A stretch of DNA of 64,000 nt. Source: Synergistaceae bacterium. Lineage in GTDB: Bacteria > Synergistota > Synergistia > Synergistales > Aminobacteriaceae. This document shows, piece by piece, positions 31,756-40,656 of this stretch (position 1 is its first letter; every line of letters starts with the position of its first letter). The position numbers were made by a program, and so were the translations under genes. The notes beneath the pieces are model-generated. The model was not told where the DNA came from. It did no database searches and saw only the letters and a program-made list of their open reading frames with translations. The DNA lies in NCBI GenBank assembly GCA_031267575.1, contig JAIRYN010000056.1:1-64000 (forward strand). The letters are read 5' to 3'.

Positions 31756-33078
31756 TCACGGATGTTCAGGAATATGCCTTTCTTCGTATCTCAAATCAGG
31801 GCAAGGTAGAAGAAGCTCACGCAAACGTGAGGCGCGAAACTCCAGATCCGCCATCGCACCCGGCGCCGCGGCCAAGCGAGTGACGACCGGAATTGTCCGG
31901 TTTCCATTTTTGGACTCTTTGGAGGCCCGCGCGCGCAAAAGGCTCCGCCCTCTTTCGTTGTACCCGAGTACGCGAACGTAAGAAGGGCCCAGGCGCGATA
32001 GATTCCAAGCCGTCCAACGGTCCAAGCCGACTAAACACCTTATGGTTTGACGCCGGATGCGGTTCCGGGTGTATCGGGCGCACACGCAACGCCCAACGAA
32101 ATCATCGTAGGAGTTCGCCTTGGCATAGTGTTTCAGAAAAAGGTTTTCTAGCCCTTCGTCCATCCCCGCGTACTTTCGCAGCTCCTCCGGTGAGAAGCGG
32201 AGCAACAACCCCCGCAGTAAAATCCACAGCTCCTCCGTACCCAGACAAAGCCGCCCTCGTCCTCCTTGTTCCTTCAAAAGCTCTAAGGCGACGGGCGGCA
32301 TGGCCTCCTTTATCCAGGATTTTTCGTAATCGTGAGTATGGCCTAACTCCTTCGGAACCCAAGCCGCGACGGCCGACCGGATCGCCGTGGCGCTGGCCAA
32401 GGGGCCTGAGGCTCTGTCGTGATAACCAGCACCTTCTCGCCGCACGGGGAGAGGGATCAAACCATAGTTTCCCCGGCGGACGCACAGGAGGTAGGAAAGA
32501 GCCAATGCGTTGTTGGGCATCGAGGCAAACGCTCCGCCACCGGGCAGCTCTTGATCGAGAGCCTGGGCGAGGGCCTTCGGATACGACATCCCTGACGCTA
32601 GGGCTTTCCTAAGATTCGACTTGAAAGAGAGGGGCTCCTGGATTAGAATGTCAATAATTGTGTCAAGGACGGCAACGGGATTTTCGGGAGAAAAATCGGC
32701 GAGAAGCGTTGTTGTTTTCAGATAAAACGTTTCCATTCCGAAAGAAAGGTGGGTTACGAACCCTGTTGCGGCTAAGGTATCGATGGCGCCACGGGCAAAC
32801 TCCGGTCCCGCGTTGCAGGCGTAGACAAAAGGCAACTCCAGGACCAGGTCCGCTCCATTTGCGAGGACCATTCGAGCGCGTGTCCATTTATCGAGCATGG
32901 CGGGAAGGCCCCGTTGCGTGAAACTGGACGACAACACAATCACTACAGCCGCGTCATTCCCGCGTCCGTTATCGAGACTCTTTCGAGCGCGGGCAATATG
33001 CAGGGTGTGTCCGTTGTGAAAAGGATCATATTCGGCAACGATTCCGATGACCGGATTTTGAAAGTCTATTGTCTTCAT
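31756..33078 (-). CDS. tmcAL: tRNA(Met) cytidine acetate ligase TmcAL
   Basis: By family knowledge it acetylates the wobble cytidine of elongator tRNA-Met using acetate and ATP. 440 residues. The nucleotidyltransferase-like N-terminus has IVAEYDPFHNGHTLHIARAR (HxGH-type motif NGH) and LSSSFTQRGLPAMLDKW. ELPFVYACNAGPEFARGAI and SATAIRSAV also fit the family. The start at 33078 gives the usual N-terminus; the open frame extends 13 codons further without support. It is divergent from acetate kinase, another acetate gene, across about 90 bases. Confidence 0.93.
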   Translation of the reverse strand: MKTIDFQNPVIGIVAEYDPFHNGHTLHIARARKSLDNGRGNDAAVVIVLSSSFTQRGLPAMLDKWTRARMVLANGADLVLELPFVYACNAGPEFARGAIDTLAATGFVTHLSFGMETFYLKTTTLLADFSPENPVAVLDTIIDILIQEPLSFKSNLRKALASGMSYPKALAQALDQELPGGGAFASMPNNALALSYLLCVRRGNYGLIPLPVRREGAGYHDRASGPLASATAIRSAVAAWVPKELGHTHDYEKSWIKEAMPPVALELLKEQGGRGRLCLGTEELWILLRGLLLRFSPEELRKYAGMDEGLENLFLKHYAKANSYDDFVGRCVCARYTRNRIRRQTIRCLVGLDRWTAWNLSRLGPSYVRVLGYNERGRSLLRARASKESKNGNRTIPVVTRLAAAPGAMADLEFRASRLRELLLPCPDLRYEERHIPEHP

Positions 33079-33167
33079 GATCGTCAAGTATAAACTAAAA
33101 ATAGAGGAGTCGGGCACTCAAAGGCCGCGCTCAATTTGAAGTTCACTCGAAGGGTGGTTTTTTCAGC

Positions 33168-34364
33168 ATGAAGATCTTGGTTATCAACTGTGGCAGTTCG
33201 TCCTTAAAGTATCAGCTTTTCGACATGGAAGGGGAAAAGGTGCTAGCCAAGGGGTTGGTGGAGCGCATCGGCATCAAAGGCTCCAGAATTAAGCACACGA
33301 AGATCGGGATGGATCCCATCGTCGTCGAGACGGAGATTCCCGATCACAAAGTGGGGATCAAGCTCGTCGTGGACGCGTTACTGGACAAAAAACACGGTTC
33401 TCTTTCCTCCCTCGACGAGCTGAGCGCGGTGGGCCATCGCGTGGTCCACGCCGGTGAGAAGTTCGCGACCTCAGTCAAGCTCGAACCGAAGGTCATGGCC
33501 GCGCTAAAGGAATGCGTCCCCCTCGCACCCCTTCATAACCCCGCCAATATCATGGGCATCGAGGCCGTCAGCGACGCCTTGCCGAAAGTCCCTCAGGTGG
33601 GAGTTTTCGACACGGCATTCCACCAAACGATGCCGAAGGCCGCTTTCATCTACGGGGTGCCCTACGGTTATTACGAGAAATACGGAGTACGCCGCTACGG
33701 TTTTCACGGCACCAGCCATTATTACGTCTCTCACCGGGCGGCCGAGATTTTGGGCAAGCCTGTTGAAAAACTGAAAATCGTCACTTGCCACCTGGGCAAC
33801 GGCAGCTCCATTACCGCCGTGAAAGGAGGCATATCCGTGGACACGTCTATGGGTTTCACCCCCTTGTCGGGCGTGCTTATGGGAACGCGCTGCGGAGACA
33901 TCGACCCGGCGTTGGTGACGTTCATCTCGGAAGCTGAAAAACTCTCCTCCGCCGAAATGGACTCCCTGCTCAACAAAAAAAGCGGTGTCTTGGGCCTGTC
34001 GGGGATCAGCAGCGATCTGCGCGACGTGGAGGCGGCCGCCGAGCGCAATGAACCGCGTTCCCAGCTCGCGTTGCAGGTTTTGAGCTACGGCATCAAGAAA
34101 TATATCGGCGCTTACGCCGCAGCTATGGGCGGGTTGGATGCCCTGGTCTTCACGGCTGGCGTGGGTGAAAACAGTTCCACGGTCCGGGCTATGTCCTGCG
34201 AAGGCTTGGAATTTCTGGGCATCGAGCTGGACAACGCCAAAAACGGAGTCCATGCCCAAGAGGCGATCATTAGCACGGAGACCTCCAAAGTCAAAGTTCT
34301 GGTCATTCCTACCGACGAGGAATTGGTTATTGCCCGAGACACCAAACGCCTCGTCAGGGAATAA
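33168..34364 (+). CDS. ackA: Acetate kinase
   Basis: Makes ATP from acetyl phosphate, the last step of fermentative acetate formation. 398 residues, the standard length. Signatures: VINCGSSSLKYQLFD at the start, GHRVVHAGEKF, GVFDTAFHQTMP, RRYGFHGTSHYYVS, CHLGNGSSI and FTAGVGENS. GAAGGGTGG lies upstream. No phosphotransacetylase gene is adjacent. It precedes yceD-rpmF on the same strand by 75 bases. Confidence 0.97.
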   Translation: MKILVINCGSSSLKYQLFDMEGEKVLAKGLVERIGIKGSRIKHTKIGMDPIVVETEIPDHKVGIKLVVDALLDKKHGSLSSLDELSAVGHRVVHAGEKFATSVKLEPKVMAALKECVPLAPLHNPANIMGIEAVSDALPKVPQVGVFDTAFHQTMPKAAFIYGVPYGYYEKYGVRRYGFHGTSHYYVSHRAAEILGKPVEKLKIVTCHLGNGSSITAVKGGISVDTSMGFTPLSGVLMGTRCGDIDPALVTFISEAEKLSSAEMDSLLNKKSGVLGLSGISSDLRDVEAAAERNEPRSQLALQVLSYGIKKYIGAYAAAMGGLDALVFTAGVGENSSTVRAMSCEGLEFLGIELDNAKNGVHAQEAIISTETSKVKVLVIPTDEELVIARDTKRLVRE

Positions 34365-34439
34365 GGGACGGAACGGAACCTTTGAGGTTGATTATTTGAG
34401 GGTTAATTTGAGGGTGGATTTGAGACGGAGGCGAGTTGT

Positions 34440-35033
34440 TTGACGGTGGCGTCGGGTATGCCCACAGGATGGAATTTTTTTGTCGAACTTCCCCCTCGGC
34501 GCGACAGTGAGACCGTCATCGAAAAAGCGTGGAAAATCGACATCGGAGAGGGCGTGTCCTTTGAGGGACAGCGTTTTTTCTTTCCCGGTGGCCTTTCCAT
34601 AGAAGCGACAGTTCAATGGCTGGAGGAATCTTTATTGTCCGTCCGGCTGTCTTTAGCGGCATCTCTAAAGGGACAGTGCGCCCGCTGTCTGACGGACGCT
34701 GTGCTTGCAATATCGGATGATTTGATGTATCTTTATTATTCGCGTGGCCTAGAGCTGGGCAAAGATACCGAGCTTCAGAGCGACGACGGATTCATGCCTG
34801 TGGAGATCGACTACTGGGGACGAACTTTGAACCTTTCGGATCAGGTATGGGAGAGCTTGCTGATGTTGCTTCCAGTAAAACTTTTGTGTCAGGAGGATTG
34901 CGCGGGGCTTTGTCCGTATTGTGGAGCCGACCTAAACGAAGGGGCTTGTTCTTGCGCTCTAGAAGAAATTGATCCGCGACTGGAGGTTTTGCGTGGCGCG
35001 CTGATCGATGAAAAAATCGATAAAAGAAATTGA
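34440..35033 (+). CDS. yceD: YceD/DUF177 family protein
   Basis: Conserved partner of rpmF with a proposed role in 23S rRNA or ribosome biogenesis. 197 residues. The family's cysteine-containing core is GQCARCLTDAV and the C-terminal part CQEDCAGLCPYCGADLNEGACSC is an unusually clear four-cysteine metal-binding knuckle. TTG start with GGAGG 8 bases upstream; an ATG 18 bases later is possible. A degenerate TTTGAGGG-type repeat fills the preceding spacer. Just upstream of rpmF, as in most bacteria. Confidence 0.9.
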   Translation: MTVASGMPTGWNFFVELPPRRDSETVIEKAWKIDIGEGVSFEGQRFFFPGGLSIEATVQWLEESLLSVRLSLAASLKGQCARCLTDAVLAISDDLMYLYYSRGLELGKDTELQSDDGFMPVEIDYWGRTLNLSDQVWESLLMLLPVKLLCQEDCAGLCPYCGADLNEGACSCALEEIDPRLEVLRGALIDEKIDKRN

Positions 35034-35097
35034 GGGGAAAAACTAATAAGACAAGAATCAACAAGAATCAAGAATCAAGACGTAAGGAGGGATAAAA

Positions 35098-35292
35098 ATG
35101 GCAACGCCTAAAAGAAAAACTTCACATGCTCGGACAGCGCAGCGCAAAGCTCAATGGTTGGGTTCGTTGAACGCGCCCAGTGTCGCTGTCTGTGGGCACT
35201 GTGGCGATCCAATTCTCAGTTATCAAGCCTGCCCGGCCTGCGGTTACTACAAGGGTCGCAAAGTTGTAACGGTCAAGGAAAAACTTATTTGA
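35098..35292 (+). CDS. rpmF: Ribosomal protein L32
   Basis: Large-subunit ribosomal protein, 64 residues. ATPKRKTSHARTAQRKAQW is the universal N-terminus, and CGHCGDP with CPACGYYKGRKV forms the zinc-binding version with four cysteines. TAAGGAGG precedes the ATG. The usual downstream plsX-fab genes are absent here; a repeat-rich spacer follows instead. Confidence 0.97.
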   Translation: MATPKRKTSHARTAQRKAQWLGSLNAPSVAVCGHCGDPILSYQACPACGYYKGRKVVTVKEKLI

Positions 35293-35345
35293 GGTAAAAA
35301 CGTCCCGTAACCGTTTAAAGTCTCTATACCGGGTAAAAGTTCAAG

Positions 35346-35402
35346 TTCAGGGAGGGGAGTCTGTGTGACCGTTGAATGGTCCTCAGTGGCTCCTCCCTGA
35401 GC
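35346..35402 (+). other. Long stem-loop, possible structured RNA or terminator
   Basis: TTCAGGGAGGGGAG pairs with GCTCCTCCCTGAGC around an inner GACC/GGTC hairpin. No T-run follows. CCCTGAGC at 35394-35401 could also pair with GCTCAGGG at 35571-35578, giving a 185-base closed RNA. Function unknown. Confidence 0.45.
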
Positions 35403-35465
35403 TTAGGTATTCGCACTTGTTGCCAGGAGCAAAAAAACGCTGGGCGTGAGGGAACTCAAACCGAC

Positions 35466-35566
35466 CATCTCACCTCCATCTCACCTTCATCTCACCTCCA
35501 TCGAGGAAAAACTGCGAGGAAAAACGGCAATGAAAAACTGCAAGGAAAAACTGTAAGGAAAAACTG
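35466..35566. repeat. Two adjacent tandem arrays (11-bp and about 13-bp units)
   Basis: CATCTCACCTC-type units, three copies (35466-35498), followed by about five AAGGAAAAACTGC-type units (35503-35566). Confidence 0.88.
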
Positions 35567-35776
35567 CCGCTCAGGGTCGGTTATAATGTTTTGTGTTTTG
35601 TCCGCTACAAGTACGAACTTTGAGGAACGATAACCTCGCTTGAGCGCGACCGCCGCGTGGTGTTTACGGGGCTTTATGTTGTTTTATATTTGTTTTGCTC
35701 CAATCGCGCTATAATGACTAACGTATTCGTTATTTAAGTGGAGTCTGGGATTACTTTCTTGATTGAGGTGAACGAT

Positions 35777-37120
35777 TTGAAACGAGTTCTGTCTTTTAGC
35801 GTAGCGTTTGTATTGTGTTGTGTGTTCTTGTTTGCTCCAAAGAGTTTCGCCGCGGAGATCGTCGCTCTGGATAGATACTTGACAATGGTGCGGGAGGGGA
35901 ACCACGCTCTTCAAGCGGGCATCCGAGCCGTGGAGGCCGCGTACTATGGGGTCTTGGCTTCTGTGGCGCCTCAGCGGCCCAATGTCGCTCTTTCGGGATC
36001 GGCTTCCTACACCACCGACCAGGTAAACGGCGACCAGCACAATAGAAACGCTATGGTCTACAATACCTCCTTGTCCTTGAGTCATCGTATCGACATCTCC
36101 GGGGCGTACACTCTGGACGAGCGACAGCAAATCCTCTCCTACGAAGGCCAGAGGGCGAATTTCGACAGCAACGTGAACAACCTGGTGGCGTCGGCCGAAC
36201 AGAATTACTGGTCCGCTGTTTTGGCGCGGGAGAACATCGCGCTTCAAAAAGACGTTCTACGTCAGCGCCAAGAAAACCATCGAGTGACCGAGGAGAAATA
36301 CAAACAACAATTGGTTCCCAGACTGGACTTGATCCGCTCAGAAGCCCAAGTGGTGGCGGCCGAGAGTCTTGTAACGGAAGCGGAGGCTCAGTACCGCAAC
36401 CTTCTGGCCGCGATGACGGCTTTGACGGGAGGCGTCGCGGTGGCGCCCCTGGAAGAACCGCTCTCCGTTCCCACTTTCGACGTTTCCGTCAGCCTGGAAA
36501 AAGCGCTTCTTTTCCGTCCCGACGTCCGAGCCTCCCGTTTGGCCCTGGAACGAAGCAAAGTCCTCAAACAACTGACGGCGAAGGGCATGTCCCCCACTCT
36601 GACCGGGCTCATTCGCTGGACGCCCTGGTCGGATCCCTGGAATTCTTCTACACCCCAAGATAGGGAGTTGGGCGCGTCTTTGACGTTGAACATTCCTATC
36701 ATCGATGGCAACGCCACCAAGTATGGCGTTTTGAACGCGGACAAATCGGTACAGGCCGCGGAGGCTTCTCTGCGGTCCTTGGAACACACGACAAACACGG
36801 ACCTTTCCGTCGCCTTCAATAACTGGGAGCTGGCCGAGGCTTTGGAAAAGGACAAACAGCGCCAGGTAGGACGCTCCGACGAGGAACTGCGCATCACGGA
36901 GCTGATGTACAATGAAGGAATGGGGGCTCAGATTGATCTGATCAACGCCCAAACGGAAAACCAGAGGGTGCGCACGGATTACCTGAATGCGATCAAGGGC
37001 ATGTACTCGGCCCTGGTGGAACTGCGAAGGGTTGTGGGCGACTATTCCCCCAACGAGGACGGAACATGGAAGCAAGCTGTCATTAAATACGGGAAGGGTA
37101 AAGAAGTTAAAGTACAATAA
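35777..37120 (+). CDS. TolC-family outer membrane efflux protein
   Basis: Outer-membrane channel for drug efflux or type I secretion. 447 residues. Signal peptide MKRVLSFSVAFVLCCVFLFAPKSFA from a TTG start with GAGGTG 5 bases upstream. Two OEP repeats: the helical hairpins around NYWSAVLARENIALQKDVLRQ and NNWELAEALEKDKQRQ show the family's heptad pattern, with beta stretches GSASYTTD and GASLTLNIPI. The frame is open 13 codons further upstream without a ribosome site. It is not next to a pump here; the ABC exporter at 60 kb lacks its own channel gene in view. Confidence 0.9.
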   Translation: MKRVLSFSVAFVLCCVFLFAPKSFAAEIVALDRYLTMVREGNHALQAGIRAVEAAYYGVLASVAPQRPNVALSGSASYTTDQVNGDQHNRNAMVYNTSLSLSHRIDISGAYTLDERQQILSYEGQRANFDSNVNNLVASAEQNYWSAVLARENIALQKDVLRQRQENHRVTEEKYKQQLVPRLDLIRSEAQVVAAESLVTEAEAQYRNLLAAMTALTGGVAVAPLEEPLSVPTFDVSVSLEKALLFRPDVRASRLALERSKVLKQLTAKGMSPTLTGLIRWTPWSDPWNSSTPQDRELGASLTLNIPIIDGNATKYGVLNADKSVQAAEASLRSLEHTTNTDLSVAFNNWELAEALEKDKQRQVGRSDEELRITELMYNEGMGAQIDLINAQTENQRVRTDYLNAIKGMYSALVELRRVVGDYSPNEDGTWKQAVIKYGKGKEVKVQ

Positions 37121-37139
37121 AGAAGTTAAAGTACAATAA
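37102..37139. repeat. 19-bp tandem duplication copying the gene end and stop
   Basis: AGAAGTTAAAGTACAATAA occurs twice; the first copy holds the last codons and TAA stop of the TolC-like gene. Confidence 0.95.
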
Positions 37140-37258
37140 GGTACACAATTCGCGATTTGAAACCAATGACGAAAGGGGCTATGAAGTAGACCATGTCTGT
37201 TGGGTCGAGAACCTCGGTGACGATTTTGAGTGGTTTGACCGGGGTTTTTCGTGTCCCA

Positions 37259-37287
37259 CTTCTCTGTAGGGAAGAAGGCTTTTTTAT
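37259..37287 (+). terminator. Possible weak terminator after the TolC-like gene
   Basis: CTTCTC, loop TGTA and GGGAAG form a 6-bp stem, followed after AAGGC by TTTTTT. Short stem, but placed in the spacer before the next gene. Confidence 0.4.
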
Positions 37288-37369
37288 TCAGGCATGACTA
37301 ACAAAACAGCGGATATTTGCGGATATTTAATGGCGTTGCCTGGAGGTGTTGTCTATAATGTGGTGTATT

Positions 37370-38050
37370 ATGCGTTGTTTTACAGTTCGTTTTACAATAA
37401 AAGCGTTCGTTTATTTTCTGTGTGTATGTGTTGCGGCGCCTTGCATTGCTTGGGCGGAGCCGGAACGATACGATTTCCCGAACTTCAATCGAAAAGATAA
37501 ATCTCTTGAATTTCTGCTTACCTCTCCTACCCAAGCCTCTATGTCGGCTTTGGCCGCCAATGCGCGACAAAACAAAGCCAAGCGCAACGAGGCTAAACAA
37601 AAAAGTATTGCCGCCTTGTTGCGGCAGTACAACAAAAAACTAGACGCTAACAAGGCTCACGATTACGCTGAGATCATTATACAAAACAGCGAGAAATTTG
37701 GTCAGGATCCTTTCATCATCGCGGCGGTGGTGGTCAACGAATCCTCGGCGAGACACGATGTCGTTTCTCGTGGGGGAGATTACGGTTTGATGCAGGTGCG
37801 CTGGCGCGTTCATCAGAAGACGATTAAAAAGAAGTATCCCCATATCGAAGAGGCAGAAGATATGCTCATTCCTGAAAACAACGTCTTGGTGGGAACGGAG
37901 ATTTTTTCCAGCTATCACGCGACGGCCAACCAAGACGTGAGAAGCGCCATGATGTACTACAGCGCCGGGAATAAACGTTTGACCGATAAAGTCTTTGCCG
38001 TTCTCTCCCAACTCGAAAAATCCTATTTGGCCCATTTGAAAAAGATTTGA
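37370..38050 (+). CDS. Exported lytic transglycosylase (SLT domain)
   Basis: Cuts peptidoglycan glycan strands. 226 residues. Signal peptide RCFTVRFTIKAFVYFLCVCVAAPCIAWA, a charged spacer, then an SLT domain: VVVNESSARHDVVSRGGDYGLMQVRW holds the catalytic glutamate (NES) and GLMQ motif, and MMYYSAGNKR matches the later AYNAG-type motif. The start at 37370 is chosen because the signal peptide begins there. The gene's stop lies in a 16-bp repeat array. Confidence 0.87.
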   Translation: MRCFTVRFTIKAFVYFLCVCVAAPCIAWAEPERYDFPNFNRKDKSLEFLLTSPTQASMSALAANARQNKAKRNEAKQKSIAALLRQYNKKLDANKAHDYAEIIIQNSEKFGQDPFIIAAVVVNESSARHDVVSRGGDYGLMQVRWRVHQKTIKKKYPHIEEAEDMLIPENNVLVGTEIFSSYHATANQDVRSAMMYYSAGNKRLTDKVFAVLSQLEKSYLAHLKKI

Positions 38051-38098
38051 TTTGAAAAAGATTTGATTTGAAATATAGTTGATTTGAAATATAGTTGA
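38035..38098. repeat. Four 16-bp repeats copying the gene end and stop
   Basis: TTTGAAAAAGATTTGA twice, then TTTGAAATATAGTTGA twice. The first unit contains the last codons and the TGA stop of the lytic transglycosylase gene. Confidence 0.95.
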
Positions 38099-38156
38099 GC
38101 CGCATAAAGGTAGTTTGTGTGAGGTTCGCTTGCACTAAGGTGGAAGGGAGGACGCT

Positions 38157-38879
38157 ATGATAGATTTCGGGAAGTACCACCTGTGTTTGAAAAAGCGGAA
38201 GAAGTCGGATTTTTTTACGAAAACACCCTGCGTGTTACGTCGCCTCACAGCAAAGGACAAAGACAGAGCTCTAGTTCTTCATCGCGCAATGGCATCGAAG
38301 GCAGAACCTGAATTGTTTGTGCCTGGTACGGACGGGGATTTTTTGTACATCCTCGAAGGAGGCGGCGTGGTGATAGGAGTTCAAGAGAAAAGCGGGCGCA
38401 TCATCTGTATGCGGACCATGCTTTTCCAGCCTCGCGGTGACGAAAACCCGAACGAGGATGTGAATCTTTTGCCGCATCAGTTGAAACGGATGGCCTTTAT
38501 CGACTACTGTATCGTTCACCGGGACTATCGAGGTAACAATCTCCAGTTTCTGACCTACTTCTACCTGGAGAACTCCTTGTGGGAGGATTATGACTACCTC
38601 TATACCACCGTCTCGCCGCGAAACGTCTTCAGTCTTCGCAACGTCATGAACTGCGGCTTTTACGCGTTTCAGCTCAAAGAGCGCTATGGAGGACATATGC
38701 GTTACCTTTTGCGCAAAGACTTGAAGCATAGTCCCTCTATTCGGATGAAACGGCACGAAAGCGCCTCTTTGCGAGACTACCCCGTTCAGCAGCGCATCAT
38801 GAACAGCGGCAAGGTGGGCTATCGTTTGGTGCACCATGTGTCTGGACTGCGGATGCTGTTCGGCGCGATTGAAAAATAA
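38157..38879 (+). CDS. GNAT-like acyltransferase
   Basis: Probable GNAT-fold acetyltransferase of unknown substrate, 240 residues. The acetyl-CoA loop region reads VHRDYRGNNLQFLTYFYLEN, followed by TTVSPRNVFSLRNVMNCGFYAFQLKERYGGHMRYLL, the strand-6 pattern of the fold. The first 30 residues are basic. GGAGGAC precedes the ATG. Its stop is followed by AATAAGAA-type repeats and then a TnpB relic. Confidence 0.75.
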   Translation: MIDFGKYHLCLKKRKKSDFFTKTPCVLRRLTAKDKDRALVLHRAMASKAEPELFVPGTDGDFLYILEGGGVVIGVQEKSGRIICMRTMLFQPRGDENPNEDVNLLPHQLKRMAFIDYCIVHRDYRGNNLQFLTYFYLENSLWEDYDYLYTTVSPRNVFSLRNVMNCGFYAFQLKERYGGHMRYLLRKDLKHSPSIRMKRHESASLRDYPVQQRIMNSGKVGYRLVHHVSGLRMLFGAIEK

Positions 38880-38918
38880 GAAAAAAATAAGAAGAAAATA
38901 AGAAATGTAGGGGAGCGG

Positions 38919-39104
38919 ACTTTCGGCTGTCTCCCTAACGAGGTTTGCACTTCTAAAACCTGTTCATGGAACGGAGTAATCAAGGATGTTGGAAACGCGA
39001 AAATTATTAAAGATGGGAAAATTGTTGTAGATCGGGACTACAACGGCGCTCGTGGAATATTTCTACGAGCTTTGCGAGATTCAGCTTTTTCTTTGACTGC
39101 ATAG
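38919..39104 (+). pseudogene. TnpB C-terminal remnant (copy A)
   Basis: About 60 codons of the C-terminus of a TnpB-type RNA-guided nuclease. The zinc-finger half reads VCTSKTCSWNG, then KIIKDGKIVVDRDYNGARGI with the last RuvC aspartate region (DRDYNGAR), and the end FLRALRDSAFSLTA to a TAG at 39102-39104. The second CxxC of the zinc finger is degraded and everything upstream is gone. The right end follows directly. Confidence 0.87.
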
Positions 39105-39173
39105 TCAAGGAAATACTATGCGAACTGTATCTACTACTTATAAGTAGGTATTAGTACGCTAAAAGGATCGGTT
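39085..39173 (+). mobile_element. Transposon right end forming the cca leader (copy A)
   Basis: The TnpB stop lies inside the first hairpin (TTCTTTGACT with AGTCAAGGAA). A second hairpin (CTACT ... AGTAG) and GTACGCTAAAAGGATCGG follow. In active TnpB elements this region encodes the omega-RNA scaffold. AAAGGAT is 15 bases before an ATG at 39182. Confidence 0.78.
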
Positions 39174-39227
39174 GTTGTAATATGGAGATTAGCAAGCCGA
39201 TAAAATCCTCGGAATTGTATTTCTCGG

Positions 39228-40631
39228 ATGGAACGTCACGTTCGTCTTTTGCGTGAGTTGCGACGCAGAGGGATCGCGAAAGCCTGGCTGGTGGGAGGAG
39301 TTGTTCGCGACTTCCTTCTGAACAAGAGCCCGGCAGATATTGATGTTGTCTGCGAGGAGTCCCAGGCGAAAACGATCATCGATAAACTCGGAGGTGCTGT
39401 GACGGGAAAGCCTCCTTTTTGCACCGTGAGTACGGTTTTGCCTATTCTCGACGAGAAAGGTTTTTCCCACAAATGGAACATCGAGATTACCCTTTTGACA
39501 GGGGGCTCCATTCAGAAGGACCTGGAACGCCGTGATTTTACGATCAACGCCATCGCGATGGACATCAATGGAAAAATGATTGATCCCTTCGATGGGGCCG
39601 CGGATATCCGTCGCCGTGTTCTCCGTCTTGTGCCCGCTTTGACGTTGCCCTACGAAGCCGACCCCATTCGCGTCGTGCGGCTGTTGCGCTTTGCCTGCGC
39701 ACTGGATTTTAGCGTCGACTCCATGACGGAGCTTTTGACGAAAAATTTCATCCGAGAACACCGAGGCGTATTGGCAAACGTTCCCCAAGAGCGATATGGG
39801 AAAGAATTTTTGAAGGGTTTCGCGTCGCGCCCCCTGGATTTTTTGTTGTCCCTCGAGGACTACGAATTATTGCCGGTGGTCTTGCCAGAGGTAGAAGCCA
39901 TGCGTGGGGTAGAACAACCCGCCATTTTCCACCCTGAGGGCGACGTGTTGGCGCACACCATTCGCGTGGTGGGCGAAGCCCAAAAGGAGATCCGAAAACA
40001 TCCCGAAAAACGTGACGTCGTACTTGCTCTCGCTGCTTTATTGCACGACGTTGGTAAGCCGCGTTCCGCGCGACCTCATCCTAAATACGACCGCGCTTGC
40101 TTTTTCGGCCATGAGAAAACGGGAGAGCTAATGGTTTGGGATATTTTAAGCAAATGGAGCATTCCGGGAAAAATTACGGCTCAGGTTACCGCTCTTGTTC
40201 GGCATCACATGATTCCAGGGGGGAATTTCACGGAGCGCACCTGTGTGAAATTGATCCGCAAAATAGGGGCGGAGACCGCGGAACAATTGTTTACCCTGGC
40301 GCTCTGCGACGCTAGAGGCACGCTGGGCACGGGAGACAATATCCTGGTCGCTCGGGAGCTTTTTGCCCAAGTTCACGATAACCTTTATCGGGCACAAGAC
40401 GCCTCTTTCAGACGGTGGCTTGACGGCAACGACGTCATGGATATCCTGAAAATTCAGCCCAGCCGCGAAGTCGGCCGAGTTCTGGAGGAGTTGGACGTCG
40501 CTGTTGGGGCAGGAGAGCTTCATAGCAGGGAAGAAGCCATCGAGTGGTTGAGACGGAAGTTCGGCCGAGAAACCAAAAGCGGACGTTGGGAAGGTTTGGA
40601 ACGTTTGTCAGGGACGGAAACTCGCTTGTGA
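39228..40631 (+). CDS. cca: CCA tRNA nucleotidyltransferase / poly(A) polymerase family with HD domain
   Basis: Adds or repairs the 3' CCA end of tRNA. 467 residues. Head domain: WLVGGVVRDFLLNKSPADIDVV with the GG and DxD (D37, D39) catalytic motifs, then RRDFTINAIAMD and DPFDGAADIRRRVLR. Template region DPIRVVRLLRFAC. A C-terminal HD domain (LLHDVGKP, HHMIPGG) adds phosphohydrolase potential. The start is weakly supported: no good ribosome site precedes it, and a 24-codon upstream frame (39182-39256) overlaps it, so translation may be coupled. Confidence 0.92.
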   Translation: MERHVRLLRELRRRGIAKAWLVGGVVRDFLLNKSPADIDVVCEESQAKTIIDKLGGAVTGKPPFCTVSTVLPILDEKGFSHKWNIEITLLTGGSIQKDLERRDFTINAIAMDINGKMIDPFDGAADIRRRVLRLVPALTLPYEADPIRVVRLLRFACALDFSVDSMTELLTKNFIREHRGVLANVPQERYGKEFLKGFASRPLDFLLSLEDYELLPVVLPEVEAMRGVEQPAIFHPEGDVLAHTIRVVGEAQKEIRKHPEKRDVVLALAALLHDVGKPRSARPHPKYDRACFFGHEKTGELMVWDILSKWSIPGKITAQVTALVRHHMIPGGNFTERTCVKLIRKIGAETAEQLFTLALCDARGTLGTGDNILVARELFAQVHDNLYRAQDASFRRWLDGNDVMDILKIQPSREVGRVLEELDVAVGAGELHSREEAIEWLRRKFGRETKSGRWEGLERLSGTETRL

Positions 40632-40656
40632 GGGGAAGTGGAATATTTCGGAATGT

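Larger units (their letters stand above)
35293..35776. other. Repeat-rich spacer between rpmF and the TolC-like gene
   Basis: 484 bases without a gene. It holds a structured hairpin, two tandem-repeat arrays (35466-35498 and 35503-35566) and a possible promoter for the next gene (TATAAT at 35710-35715, weak TATTTG 17 bases upstream). Confidence 0.7.
38880..39227. other. Spacer holding a TnpB relic and a repeat
   Basis: 348 bases between the GNAT-like gene and cca. It contains AATAAGA repeats (38880-38905), the TnpB relic and its right end, and a short upstream frame at 39182-39256 that overlaps the cca start in another frame. Confidence 0.8.

Noticed and set aside
35394-35578. 6S RNA gene
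   Set aside because: The distant pairing and length are suggestive, but the interior is made of tandem repeats and the central-bubble pattern could not be recognised; kept only as a low-interest finding.
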